Shown here: piece by piece, positions 7,178 to 13,630 of the stretch
Position numbering within the stretch: the stretch's first letter is position 1
How the letters are laid out: every line of letters begins with the position of its first letter
From: Methylophaga sp.
GTDB taxonomy: Bacteria > Pseudomonadota > Gammaproteobacteria > Nitrosococcales > Methylophagaceae
Length of the DNA stretch: 14,307 bases
Assembly (NCBI GenBank): GCA_014762585.1
Contig: JABURN010000258.1
Span: 1-14,307 of the forward strand
Direction of reading: 5' to 3'
Translations under genes and position numbers: made by a program
The notes under the pieces: model-generated
Seen by the model: only the letters and a program-made list of their open reading frames with translations
Told to the model about the DNA's origin: nothing
The model's database searches: none

Positions 7178-9826
7178 TTGGGTAAAGAACACACTATTCA
7201 GACCACCTGTCCTTATTGCGGCGTCGGCTGCGGTGTCCTGGCGACACCGCAGGCTGATGGAAAAGTCGCAATAGAGGGCGATCCGCGTCACCCGGCTAAC
7301 CTCGGCCGTCTCTGCTCCAAAGGCTCGGCGCTGGGGGAAACGGTTGATTTGGCCAACAGGCTGCTTTACCCGAAAGTGGAAGGCAAACGCGTTTCCTGGG
7401 ATGAAGCGCTGAATACTGTCAGCAGAAAATTCAGAGACATCATCGATAAATATGGCCCCAGTGCCATCGGCTTCTATGTTTCCGGCCAGATCCTCACCGA
7501 GGATTACTACACCGCCAATAAACTGATGAAAGGCTTTATAGGCAGTGCCAACATCGATACCAACTCACGCCTGTGCATGTCATCGGCGGTGGCAGGTTAC
7601 AAGCGTGCATTCGGCAGTGACTCGGTGCCCTGCAGCTACGAGGATCTGGAGCAGGCGGATTTACTGGTGATGGCGGGATCCAACCTAGCCTGGTGTCATC
7701 CGGTCATCTATCAGCGTATCAATCAGGTTAAGCAGCAGCGCCCCGATCTGAAGATTGTGGTGATCGATCCTCGAAAGACATCAACCTGTGATATTGCCGA
7801 TCTGCACCTGCCTCTGAGACCCGGTAGTGATGCGACTTTATTCAATGGGCTGCTCAATTTTCTTAAGCAGGAAGATTACCTGGATCTGGATTTCCTGGAG
7901 CAGCATACCGAAGGTTTCTCGGCTGCGATTAAAGCGGCCAAGGAAAGCGCCGGTAATATCCCGCAGGTGTCATCGGTCACCGAATTGCCGGAAGAGGATA
8001 TCGTTAAGTTCTATCAGTTGTTTGCCTCAACCGAGAAGGTCGTCACGCTGTATTCTCAAGGCATTAATCAATCCACCTCCGGTACCGATAAAACCAACAG
8101 TATTATTAACTGCCACCTCGCTACCGGCCGGGTGGGCAAACCGGCGATGGGACCGTTTTCCTTTACCGGTCAACCCAATGCGATGGGCGGCCGTGAAGTC
8201 GGCGGTCTGAGTAATCAGCTGGCGGCGCATATGGAGATCACCAACCCGGAGCATCATGACCGCGTGTCCCGCTTCTGGGAAACCGATCGACTCGCTACCG
8301 AAAACGGGGCCAAAGCCATCGATATGTTCAAAGATGTGGCCGAAGGCAAAATCAAAGCGGTCTGGATTATGGCTACGAATCCGGTGGTGAGCCTACCCGA
8401 AGCAGACAGTGTTAAAGCGGCACTCGAAAAATGCGAACTGGTGGTGGTGTCAGAATGTGAGAGCAATACTGACACCACGGAACTGGCCGATATTCTGCTG
8501 CCGGCAGCGGCCTGGGGTGAAAAAGACGGTACTGTCACTAACTCGGAACGTCGTATCAGTCATCAGCGGGCTTTCCTGCCGTTGCCCGGAGAAGCCAAAC
8601 CCGACTGGTGGATCATGACTCAGGTTGCCCGCAAGATGGGTTTTGAAAAAGCCTTCCCGTTTGAAAAACCGGTGGACGTGTTCCGCGAGCATGCGCGTCT
8701 GTCTGCGTTTGAAAATAACGGCAGCCGGGACTTTGATCTGAGTGGGATGGCTGATATCAGTGATGAAGCCTATGAGAAACTGGCCCCGATTCAATGGCCG
8801 GTCACCGCAGAGGCCCCTGCGGGTACCGCGAGACTGTTTACTGATCGCCGTTTCTTTACTCCGTCCGGCAAAGCCAGAATGCTGCCGATTGAGCCCAAAC
8901 TGCCGCAGAACCTGACCTCGGATGACTACCCGCTGGTGCTCAACACCGGTCGTATTCGCGACCAGTGGCATACCATGACCCGCACCGGTCGGGCGGTTCG
9001 CCTGAATGCGCACATCCCGGAACCGATGGTGCAGATTCACCCTGTGGATGCACAGAACTGGGATCTGGTCGATGGCGCACTGGCCGAGGTCAGCAGCCAG
9101 TGGGGCAAAATGATTGTACGGGTGGTGTTCACTGATGAACAACGACCGGGCAGTGTGTTTGTGCCTATTCACTGGAGTAACCAGTTCGCGTCGATGGCCA
9201 GGGTTGATGCACTGGTTGCAGCCGTCTACGACCCGATTTCAGGCCAACCTGAATCCAAACATACTCCGGTCAGGATAAGACCCTATCAGCCTGGCTGGCA
9301 TGGTTTTATTCTTTCCCGTAAACCGATCATGGTGAAAGATGCCAATTACTGGGTCAAGGTCAGAGGGGCTCAGTTCTGGCGTTATGAAATTGCCGGTGAA
9401 AAAGAGATTGCTCATCCGGACTCCTGGGCACAGGAGCACCTGGGCAAAGAGGGCGAATGGCTGGACTTTATTGATAAAAAAGCCGGCCGTTACCGCGCCG
9501 GTAAAATTGTCGGTAATAAACTTGAAGGCGTCGTTTTTATTGCGCCAAGCCATGATCTGCCGGCCCGCTCCTGGTTATCACAACTGTTCACAGCAAGCAG
9601 TTTGTCTGATGCCGAGCGATACAGTCTGCTGGTTGGGCAGCCGGGCAAGGGGCAGAAGGATTGCGGTGCCATTGTCTGCTCCTGTTTCGGTGTGGGTGAA
9701 AATACCCTGAAAGAAGCCATCAGCACCGGGCACGTTAAAAATGTGGACGATATTGGCAGCAAGCTTAATGCTGGAACCAACTGTGGCTCGTGTGTCCCTG
9801 AGCTGAAGAAACTGCTCGGCCACTGA
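7178..9826 (+). CDS. nasA: Assimilatory nitrate reductase catalytic subunit with C-terminal BFD domain
   Basis: This 882-residue cytoplasmic molybdoenzyme reduces nitrate to nitrite. The N-terminal [4Fe-4S] ligands are C11, C14, C18 and C46 (CPYCGVGC and RLCSKGS). C133 in SRLCMSSA is the expected molybdenum ligand of the Mo-bis-MGD cofactor. Dinucleotide-binding regions continue to about residue 700. A C-terminal BFD-like [2Fe-2S] segment (C834, C836, C869, C872) resembles Klebsiella NasA and probably receives electrons. The start is TTG at 7178: no in-frame ATG or GTG lies upstream after the nirD stop, and any later start would remove the Fe-S cysteines. The ribosome site is weak (AAAAGAG, about 10 bases away). 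No NasC-type reductase gene is adjacent, so the electron donor is not visible here. Confidence 0.96.
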   Translation: MGKEHTIQTTCPYCGVGCGVLATPQADGKVAIEGDPRHPANLGRLCSKGSALGETVDLANRLLYPKVEGKRVSWDEALNTVSRKFRDIIDKYGPSAIGFYVSGQILTEDYYTANKLMKGFIGSANIDTNSRLCMSSAVAGYKRAFGSDSVPCSYEDLEQADLLVMAGSNLAWCHPVIYQRINQVKQQRPDLKIVVIDPRKTSTCDIADLHLPLRPGSDATLFNGLLNFLKQEDYLDLDFLEQHTEGFSAAIKAAKESAGNIPQVSSVTELPEEDIVKFYQLFASTEKVVTLYSQGINQSTSGTDKTNSIINCHLATGRVGKPAMGPFSFTGQPNAMGGREVGGLSNQLAAHMEITNPEHHDRVSRFWETDRLATENGAKAIDMFKDVAEGKIKAVWIMATNPVVSLPEADSVKAALEKCELVVVSECESNTDTTELADILLPAAAWGEKDGTVTNSERRISHQRAFLPLPGEAKPDWWIMTQVARKMGFEKAFPFEKPVDVFREHARLSAFENNGSRDFDLSGMADISDEAYEKLAPIQWPVTAEAPAGTARLFTDRRFFTPSGKARMLPIEPKLPQNLTSDDYPLVLNTGRIRDQWHTMTRTGRAVRLNAHIPEPMVQIHPVDAQNWDLVDGALAEVSSQWGKMIVRVVFTDEQRPGSVFVPIHWSNQFASMARVDALVAAVYDPISGQPESKHTPVRIRPYQPGWHGFILSRKPIMVKDANYWVKVRGAQFWRYEIAGEKEIAHPDSWAQEHLGKEGEWLDFIDKKAGRYRAGKIVGNKLEGVVFIAPSHDLPARSWLSQLFTASSLSDAERYSLLVGQPGKGQKDCGAIVCSCFGVGENTLKEAISTGHVKNVDDIGSKLNAGTNCGSCVPELKKLLGH

Positions 9827-9851
9827 TGCACTTTCACAATATCTGCAGTCA

Positions 9852-9879
9852 CGGGACGTCTTTCAGATGTCCCGTTTTT
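9852..9879 (+). terminator. Rho-independent terminator after nasA
   Basis: The arms CGGGACGTCT (9852-9861) and AGATGTCCCG (9865-9874) form a 10-bp stem with one G-U pair and a 3-base loop, followed by five Ts. It closes the nirB-nirD-nasA operon. Confidence 0.88.
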
Positions 9880-9908
9880 ATTTGCGGCGGCTTCACGTCT
9901 TTCTGATT

Positions 9909-9954
9909 GTTACCTTGTAGTGCATTGAGCCACAAATAAGTATTTAATTGGTGC
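9909..9954 (+). promoter_or_regulatory. Paired weak NtrC-like sites upstream of the porin gene
   Basis: GTGC half-sites lie at 9920-9923 and 9951-9954, 31 bases apart, each with a degenerate left half (5 and 6 of 8 matches to GCAC-N7-GTGC). The centres fall near -129 and -98 of the predicted sigma54 start. Support comes mostly from the same layout at the other three units. Confidence 0.35.
9931..9946 (+). repeat. Shared 16-base element, porin copy
   Basis: This is an exact second copy of CACAAATAAGTATTTA (see 4293-4308). It lies 99 to 114 bases before the predicted porin transcription start, so both nirB and the porin gene carry it at a similar upstream distance. Confidence 0.5.
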
Positions 9955-10017
9955 ATTTGTCGTCACGAAAATTTCACAAAAAGATGAATGGGGTAATAAA
10001 AACAACGACTTATTAAA

Positions 10018-10034
10018 TTGGCACTATGGTTGCA
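10018..10034 (+). promoter_or_regulatory. Sigma54 promoter of the porin gene
   Basis: TTGGCACTATGGTTGCA is a near-perfect -24/-12 promoter with correct GG-to-GC spacing. The start is predicted near 10045, giving an untranslated leader of about 115 bases that contains two hairpins and a terminator. Confidence 0.88.
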
Positions 10035-10052
10035 ACTACCTGAACAGTGACT

Positions 10053-10119
10053 CTGCAACGACGCAGCCATCTTTCTTTTCGATATTAACGATTAATCAAT
10101 CAAGGTAACGAAGCCATGA
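10053..10119 (+). promoter_or_regulatory. ANTAR-target antitermination leader (P1 and P2 hairpins), porin
   Basis: P1 is CTGC-[AACGAC]-GCAG (10053-10066). P2 is built around GGT-[AACGAA]-GCC (10104-10115), extended by an A-A mismatch and TCA/TGA to 10100-10119. Both loops are hexamers with A at position 1 and G at position 4, the hallmark of RNA targets of ANTAR proteins such as NasR and NasT. P2 shares its 3' half with the left arm of the terminator (10111-10118), so the two structures exclude each other. NasT binding would therefore allow read-through into the porin gene. Confidence 0.78.
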
Positions 10120-10144
10120 CAGGGTGACCTGCATGGCTTTTTTT
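10111..10144 (+). terminator. Leader terminator in front of the porin gene
   Basis: AAGCCATG (10111-10118) pairs with CATGGCTT (10132-10139). After a one-base bulge the stem continues as CAGG/CCTG around a GTGA tetraloop, and seven Ts follow (10138-10144). It ends 15 bases before the porin ATG, so it acts on the leader rather than on an upstream gene, which already has its own terminator. Confidence 0.88.
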
Positions 10145-10159
10145 ATACGAGGATAAACA

Positions 10160-11419
10160 ATGCCAAAAATGAAAAAATTGACGGCCCTGAGTCTGTTGGC
10201 GACAGGCATGAGCAGTATGACAATGGTTCCCGCCATCGCTCAGGCTGAAGATGCCTTTATGGAAGCGTTAACCGGCGGAAAAGTCAGCTTTTCTGCACGC
10301 GCCCGTTATGAAAATGTGGATCAGGATGGCATCGATAAAGAAGCGGATGCTTTTACGCTGCGTACAACATTGGGCTATAAAACCGGGGCATTCCATGGCT
10401 TCAGCGGCTTTGTTGAGTTTGAAGATGTTTCTCACCTGGGGTCCGATAAGTTTAATGCCGCTGGCACCAACGGCGAGCCCGATTATCCGATTGTGGCCGA
10501 TCCGGAAGGCACGGAAGTCAATCAGGCATTTCTGGCCTACAACAATTTCGATACAACATTTAAATTCGGCCGGCAGATTGTGACATTCAGGGATGCGCCG
10601 TTCCACCGTTTTATCGGCACTGTCGGCTGGCGTCAGAACTGGCAGACTTTTGATGCCTTCAGTATCGTCAATCAATCTTTGCCTGATACCACCCTCAGCT
10701 ATGCCTATCTGAACCAGGTTCATACTATCTTCGGTGAAGACCGTGATGTGGCACCGCTGATCAATGATGGTGACATTGATATGGATAGCCATCTGTTCAA
10801 TTTGCAGTACAGCGGTCTGCCTGTCGGTAAACTGGAAGGCTATGCTTATTTGCTGGATTATGAGGACGCGCCGGATGATAACAAGAACTCTACAGCTACT
10901 TATGGCTTGAGATTATCGGGTTCACAAGCGCTCAACGATGCTTTCAGTGTGCTCTACACTGCTGAGTATGCCACCCAGGATGATTACGCTGAGGGCGAAA
11001 TGGAACAGCAGGATTACTACCTGCTGGAACTGGGCGGAAAATACAAAGGCTGGATGCTGAAGTTGTCCCATGAAGTTCAGGAAGGCGATGGCACAGATGC
11101 TTTCAGGACCCCGTTGGGTACCAACCATGCCTATCAGGGCTGGGCAGATAAGTTTCTCTCAACGCCGGCTCAGGGCCTGGAAGACACCTACGTCACGCTG
11201 GTGGGGAATGTGCTGGGGGCTAAACTGGTCGCGGTTTATCACGATTTTGAAACCGACGAAGGCAGCCTCGACGCAGGTGACGAGTTCGATATCATGCTGC
11301 AAAAGACCTTCAAGGAACACTATACCGTGGGGGTGAAATACGCAGACTACAATGCGGATGATGAATTTGGACTGACCGATACCGAAAAATTCTGGGTTTA
11401 TGGTCAGGTTAAATTCTAG
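10160..11419 (+). CDS. Outer-membrane porin, alginate-export/OprE-like, nitrate cluster
   Basis: This 419-residue protein has a signal peptide (MPKMKKLTALSLLATG..., predicted cleavage after AQA) and no further hydrophobic helix. Alternating beta-strand patterns run through it and end in the terminal phenylalanine (YGQVKF) typical of outer-membrane beta-barrels. FGRQIVTFRDAPFHRFIG and VGWRQNWQTFDAF resemble the alginate-export-like barrel family. GAGGA lies 6 bases before the ATG; an internal ATG at 10169 is possible. The name of that family should not be taken as its substrate. Sigma54 plus ANTAR-leader control between nasA and the nitrate regulator suggests it passes nitrate or nitrite into the periplasm. 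This is inferred from context only. Confidence 0.85.
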   Translation: MPKMKKLTALSLLATGMSSMTMVPAIAQAEDAFMEALTGGKVSFSARARYENVDQDGIDKEADAFTLRTTLGYKTGAFHGFSGFVEFEDVSHLGSDKFNAAGTNGEPDYPIVADPEGTEVNQAFLAYNNFDTTFKFGRQIVTFRDAPFHRFIGTVGWRQNWQTFDAFSIVNQSLPDTTLSYAYLNQVHTIFGEDRDVAPLINDGDIDMDSHLFNLQYSGLPVGKLEGYAYLLDYEDAPDDNKNSTATYGLRLSGSQALNDAFSVLYTAEYATQDDYAEGEMEQQDYYLLELGGKYKGWMLKLSHEVQEGDGTDAFRTPLGTNHAYQGWADKFLSTPAQGLEDTYVTLVGNVLGAKLVAVYHDFETDEGSLDAGDEFDIMLQKTFKEHYTVGVKYADYNADDEFGLTDTEKFWVYGQVKF

Positions 11420-11440
11420 TCTCAGTCTTTATATAAAAAC

Positions 11441-11467
11441 AAAAGCCGGGCTAAGCCCGGCTTTTTT
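11441..11467 (+). terminator. Rho-independent terminator after the porin gene
   Basis: AAAAGCCGGGC (11441-11451) and GCCCGGCTTTT (11455-11465) form a perfect 11-bp stem with a TAA loop; the T run extends to 11467. The porin is therefore monocistronic. Confidence 0.92.
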
Positions 11468-11511
11468 ATTTCTGTGTGTCTGACATCAGCCCACCGCGGC
11501 GTGAGTGCGAT

Positions 11512-11556
11512 GCACCATATTTGCTCAGCGTGGAGGAAATCACACCATTTTGTGGC
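11512..11556 (+). promoter_or_regulatory. Paired NtrC-like sites before the sensor operon
   Basis: GCAC-N7-GCTC (11512-11526, 6 of 8) and ACAC-N7-TGGC (11542-11556, 5 of 8) have centres 30 bp apart, near -117 and -87 of the predicted start. They are moderate matches, supported by consistent placement. Confidence 0.4.
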
Positions 11557-11608
11557 ATGGATTACGGGAGAGTGTTTCTCAAGTTATTGAAATTAATGAT
11601 TTATTTCT

Positions 11609-11625
11609 TTGGCACAGCTTATGCA
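11609..11625 (+). promoter_or_regulatory. Sigma54 promoter of the small protein-NIT-nasT operon
   Basis: TTGGCACAGCTTATGCA has exact -24/-12 spacing with one change in the -12 element (ATGCA for TTGCA). The start is predicted near 11636, 14 bases before the AGGAGG ribosome site of the small gene at 11663. Confidence 0.82.
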
Positions 11626-11662
11626 AAATTCTGAATAGTCCAACCTTACAGGAGGTAAAGAA

Positions 11663-11776
11663 ATGGGTTACATCATTGATTTTGTATTTCTTTTGAAAGA
11701 GTTGGGGAAATTACTGTTCATGGTCATGATTTCTCCGCTGGGGTTGATGGCCGGATTGTTAGTCGCCTGGGAGTAA
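11663..11776 (+). CDS. 37-residue predicted membrane peptide in the nitrate-sensor operon
   Basis: The first frame after the sigma54 promoter begins at an ATG 7 bases after a perfect AGGAGG (11650-11655), the strongest ribosome site in the window. It encodes MGYIIDFVFLLKELGKLLFM, then VMISPLGLMAGLLVAWE and TAA. Residues 17-36 form one likely transmembrane helix containing a central proline; the first 12 residues are also hydrophobic, with a short charged KELGK break between. I do not recognise the family. The next gene encodes a membrane-anchored nitrate sensor, so a role as a partner, or translation as a regulatory leader peptide, are both open. A GC-rich hairpin begins 9 bases after its stop. 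Confidence 0.62.
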   Translation: MGYIIDFVFLLKELGKLLFMVMISPLGLMAGLLVAWE

Positions 11777-11785
11777 ACAGCAGCA

Positions 11786-11820
11786 GGCGGCGCAGTGCCT
11801 TCACACAGTTTTGCGCCGCC
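11786..11820 (+). other. GC-rich intercistronic hairpin
   Basis: GGCGGCGCA (11786-11794) pairs perfectly with TGCGCCGCC (11812-11820) across a 17-base loop. No T run follows (GGCTAGTCCCCC), so it is not a standard terminator. It separates the small gene from the NIT gene and may protect the upstream message end, set the expression ratio, or act as a partial stop. Confidence 0.6.
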
Positions 11821-11856
11821 GGCTAGTCCCCCTATCTTGTTCACTGGAGAGCAAAG

Positions 11857-12720
11857 ATGTATCCGATATTTGTCGGTGGCCTCACCGTTGTGTGCCTTAT
11901 ATACCTTATCAGCCGTCTTACTGTAATGAGACGCGAAGAGCAAAACCGTATCGAGCAGGGCATTCTGCTGACTGTGCATATGAAACGCATCATAGACAGT
12001 TGCCAGAAACATCGCGGCACAAGCAATGCGGTCAGTCAGGGCAACAGTAAACTCAAACCTCAACTGGTCAGCCTGCAGGGAGATATCGATCATCTGATTT
12101 CCAGTAACGACAGCCTGCAGCTTAAACGCTTTCCGCAGTGGGAATCCTTTACCGAACACTGGCCCAGACTGAAAAAACATGCCCTGGCCGGAGATCTGAA
12201 ATCACATAACCTGGTTCGCCAGCATAGTCTGATGATCGATGGTCAGCTCTCTCTGCTGGATGATGTGATGCGTGATCATGATCTGCATCGGATGATGCTG
12301 GATCGCTGCACGCGGGTGTCTGAAGTCTGTCTCGACACATTGCGTGTAGCGGAAACAGTGGGACAGACGCGTGCGGTTGGTTCCGGGATCTGTGCCCGCG
12401 GCGTCTGCGAAGGCGCCGATCGTATCATCCTCGACTTTCTCAGAATCTCGGTGCAAAGCACCACCAATGAACTGGTCAAGCAAATCAACGGCATCAACAA
12501 CGATGATTTGCACCACACGCTGCAAAATGCCTCCAGGGCTATCAGTGACAGTGTCAACAAACTGATGGACATGGTTGAGCTCAATGTTCTGAAAGAAGGG
12601 CGGCTGCAGATTGATTCCAATGACTATTTTAATGTTTCCACCCGGGCGATTGATGAAGTGCTGAAGGTGTTCGGCATCATCATTCACTATGCCTCGCAAC
12701 AACACACCCGAATGATATGA
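11857..12720 (+). CDS. Membrane-anchored NIT-domain nitrate/nitrite sensor
   Basis: This 287-residue protein has one N-terminal membrane helix (about 4-20) followed by the basic stretch RLTVMRREEQNR, which predicts a cytoplasmic remainder. The rest is helical and matches the NIT (nitrate- and nitrite-sensing) fold, as seen in Klebsiella NasR. KHRGTSN places R53 at the usual N-terminal nitrate arginine position, ETVGQTRAVGSG gives R172, and YFNVSTRAIDEV gives R263. These are plausible counterparts of the conserved ligand arginines, but exact pairing needs an alignment. There is no output domain. The gene overlaps the ANTAR regulator gene by ATGA, so the two are coupled and probably interact. 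GGAGAG at 11846-11851 supports the start. It would replace the NIT half of NasR, or NasS. Confidence 0.83.
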   Translation: MYPIFVGGLTVVCLIYLISRLTVMRREEQNRIEQGILLTVHMKRIIDSCQKHRGTSNAVSQGNSKLKPQLVSLQGDIDHLISSNDSLQLKRFPQWESFTEHWPRLKKHALAGDLKSHNLVRQHSLMIDGQLSLLDDVMRDHDLHRMMLDRCTRVSEVCLDTLRVAETVGQTRAVGSGICARGVCEGADRIILDFLRISVQSTTNELVKQINGINNDDLHHTLQNASRAISDSVNKLMDMVELNVLKEGRLQIDSNDYFNVSTRAIDEVLKVFGIIIHYASQQHTRMI

Positions 12721-13337
12721 GCAACGTTGCCATGACTTCAGAAACCAGCATCAACACGATTGTAATCAGTGAACACGGTGATATCAGTGACAGCCTGAAA
12801 AATACGCTGACAGAGACGCCCTATAAGATTATTTTTGAAGGCTCCACCCTGCAGCAGTTACTGACACTGAAATGGACGGTCGAACCGGAATTGATTATTG
12901 CTGTGATGGATAACAGTGATAACGATATGCTCAGCAAGTTCAAAATCATCAACGAGCAGTTCCCGCTGCCCATTGTCATTTTTACCCATGATGACCGGGA
13001 TGATGCGATTGAGCTGGCGATTCAGGCCGGTGTCAGTGCCTATATCGTTGATGGTTTTCGTGAAGACCGGGTGTTGCCTATCTTGAGAACCGCAATGGCC
13101 CGGTTCCGCCAGTACCAGTCGATGCAAAAGCATATCAAGGAACTGAAGACTTCACTGGCCGACCGCAAAATTATCGATCGTGCCAAAGGCCTCATTATGG
13201 AACAACGTAACTGTACCGAAGATGAAGCTTACCGGCTGCTGAGAAGTTCAGCGATGAACCAGAATATGCGGCTGGCCCAGTTAGCACACAATATTCTGGC
13301 TACGGCCAGTTTGCTGGAACCGAAGAAGTCAGTCTGA
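12717..13337 (+). CDS. nasT: NasT-like ANTAR antitermination regulator with degenerate receiver domain
   Basis: This 206-residue protein has a receiver-like domain (about 12-130) and a C-terminal ANTAR RNA-binding domain (about 147-201; DRKIIDRAKGLIMEQ and EDEAYRLLRSSAM). GVSAYIVDGFREDRVLPIL closely follows the NasT pattern. At the place where receivers carry the phospho-accepting aspartate, the text is ELIIAVMDNSDND, with valine at the aligned position, and the N-terminal acidic pair is reduced to SEHGD. Control by phosphorylation is therefore doubtful; control by binding the co-encoded NIT protein is more likely. The ATG overlaps the upstream stop (ATGA). Its predicted RNA targets are the leaders at 10053-10119 and 13525-13571. 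The known NasS partner is not seen in this window. Confidence 0.92.
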   Translation: MSNVAMTSETSINTIVISEHGDISDSLKNTLTETPYKIIFEGSTLQQLLTLKWTVEPELIIAVMDNSDNDMLSKFKIINEQFPLPIVIFTHDDRDDAIELAIQAGVSAYIVDGFREDRVLPILRTAMARFRQYQSMQKHIKELKTSLADRKIIDRAKGLIMEQRNCTEDEAYRLLRSSAMNQNMRLAQLAHNILATASLLEPKKSV

Positions 13338-13368
13338 TAGCAATCTGCATGAGGCTGAGATCGTCTCC

Positions 13369-13412
13369 GCACCAGTGCTGTGCGTTGCTTTTAAGATGAA
13401 CCTTAACTGTGC
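13369..13412 (+). promoter_or_regulatory. Paired NtrC sites upstream of nrtA
   Basis: GCACCAGTGCTGTGC (13369-13383) matches GCAC-N7-GTGC at all 8 positions, and GAAC-N7-GTGC (13398-13412) at 7 of 8. The centres are 29 bp apart at about -140 and -111 from the predicted start. This is the best NtrC pair in the window. The first site is also a short dyad and lies 32 bases after the nasT stop. Confidence 0.65.
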
Positions 13413-13488
13413 AGCTCCGAAATGAATTCAACCTGATGGAAACTGAGTAAGTCACTGACTTTTATGGATTAATAATTTAGGCATGTAG

Positions 13489-13505
13489 TTGGCATATTAT
13501 CTGCT
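13489..13505 (+). promoter_or_regulatory. Sigma54 promoter of nrtA
   Basis: TTGGCATATTATCTGCT keeps GG and GC at the exact -24/-12 spacing. The start is predicted near 13516, giving an untranslated leader of about 115 bases, similar in length and layout to that of the porin gene. Confidence 0.78.
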
Positions 13506-13524
13506 AACACTCCTGTGAGTCACA

Positions 13525-13571
13525 ACCCAACGACGGGTAAAGCAAAACTTAATTTCTGGATAAAGACGTCC
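13525..13571 (+). promoter_or_regulatory. ANTAR-target antitermination leader (P1 and P2 hairpins), nrtA
   Basis: P1 is ACCC-[AACGAC]-GGGT (13525-13538) and P2 is GGAT-[AAAGAC]-GTCC (13558-13571, one U-G pair). Both hexaloops have A1 and G4, and the P1 loop is identical to that of the porin leader. P2 overlaps the left arm of the terminator (13562-13569). Read-through into nrtA should thus require the ANTAR protein. Confidence 0.85.
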
Positions 13572-13608
13572 TTGCTGGCAATACGCCTGCGAGCACGTCT
13601 TTTTTTTT
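13562..13608 (+). terminator. Leader terminator in front of nrtA
   Basis: AAAGACGT (13562-13569) pairs with ACGTCTTT (13595-13602). An inner stem CTTGC-T-GGC with GCC-T-GCGAG closes a 5-base loop, and nine Ts follow (13600-13608). The nrtA ATG is 22 bases further on. Confidence 0.9.
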
Positions 13609-13630
13609 GAACAAAATTCAGGAGCAGATA

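Noticed and set aside
10003..10022. AATAA...TTATT inverted repeat enclosing AACGAC before the porin promoter
   Set aside because: It resembles an ANTAR hairpin but its loop is ten bases, the stem is AT-only, and it lies upstream of the predicted transcription start, so it would not be in the message.
13339..13389. Possible terminator after nasT (AGCAA...TTGCT with an inner CGCAC/GTGCG stem)
   Set aside because: The stem is broken by a large interior loop and lacks a proper T run; the inner dyad is better explained as the NtrC site of nrtA.
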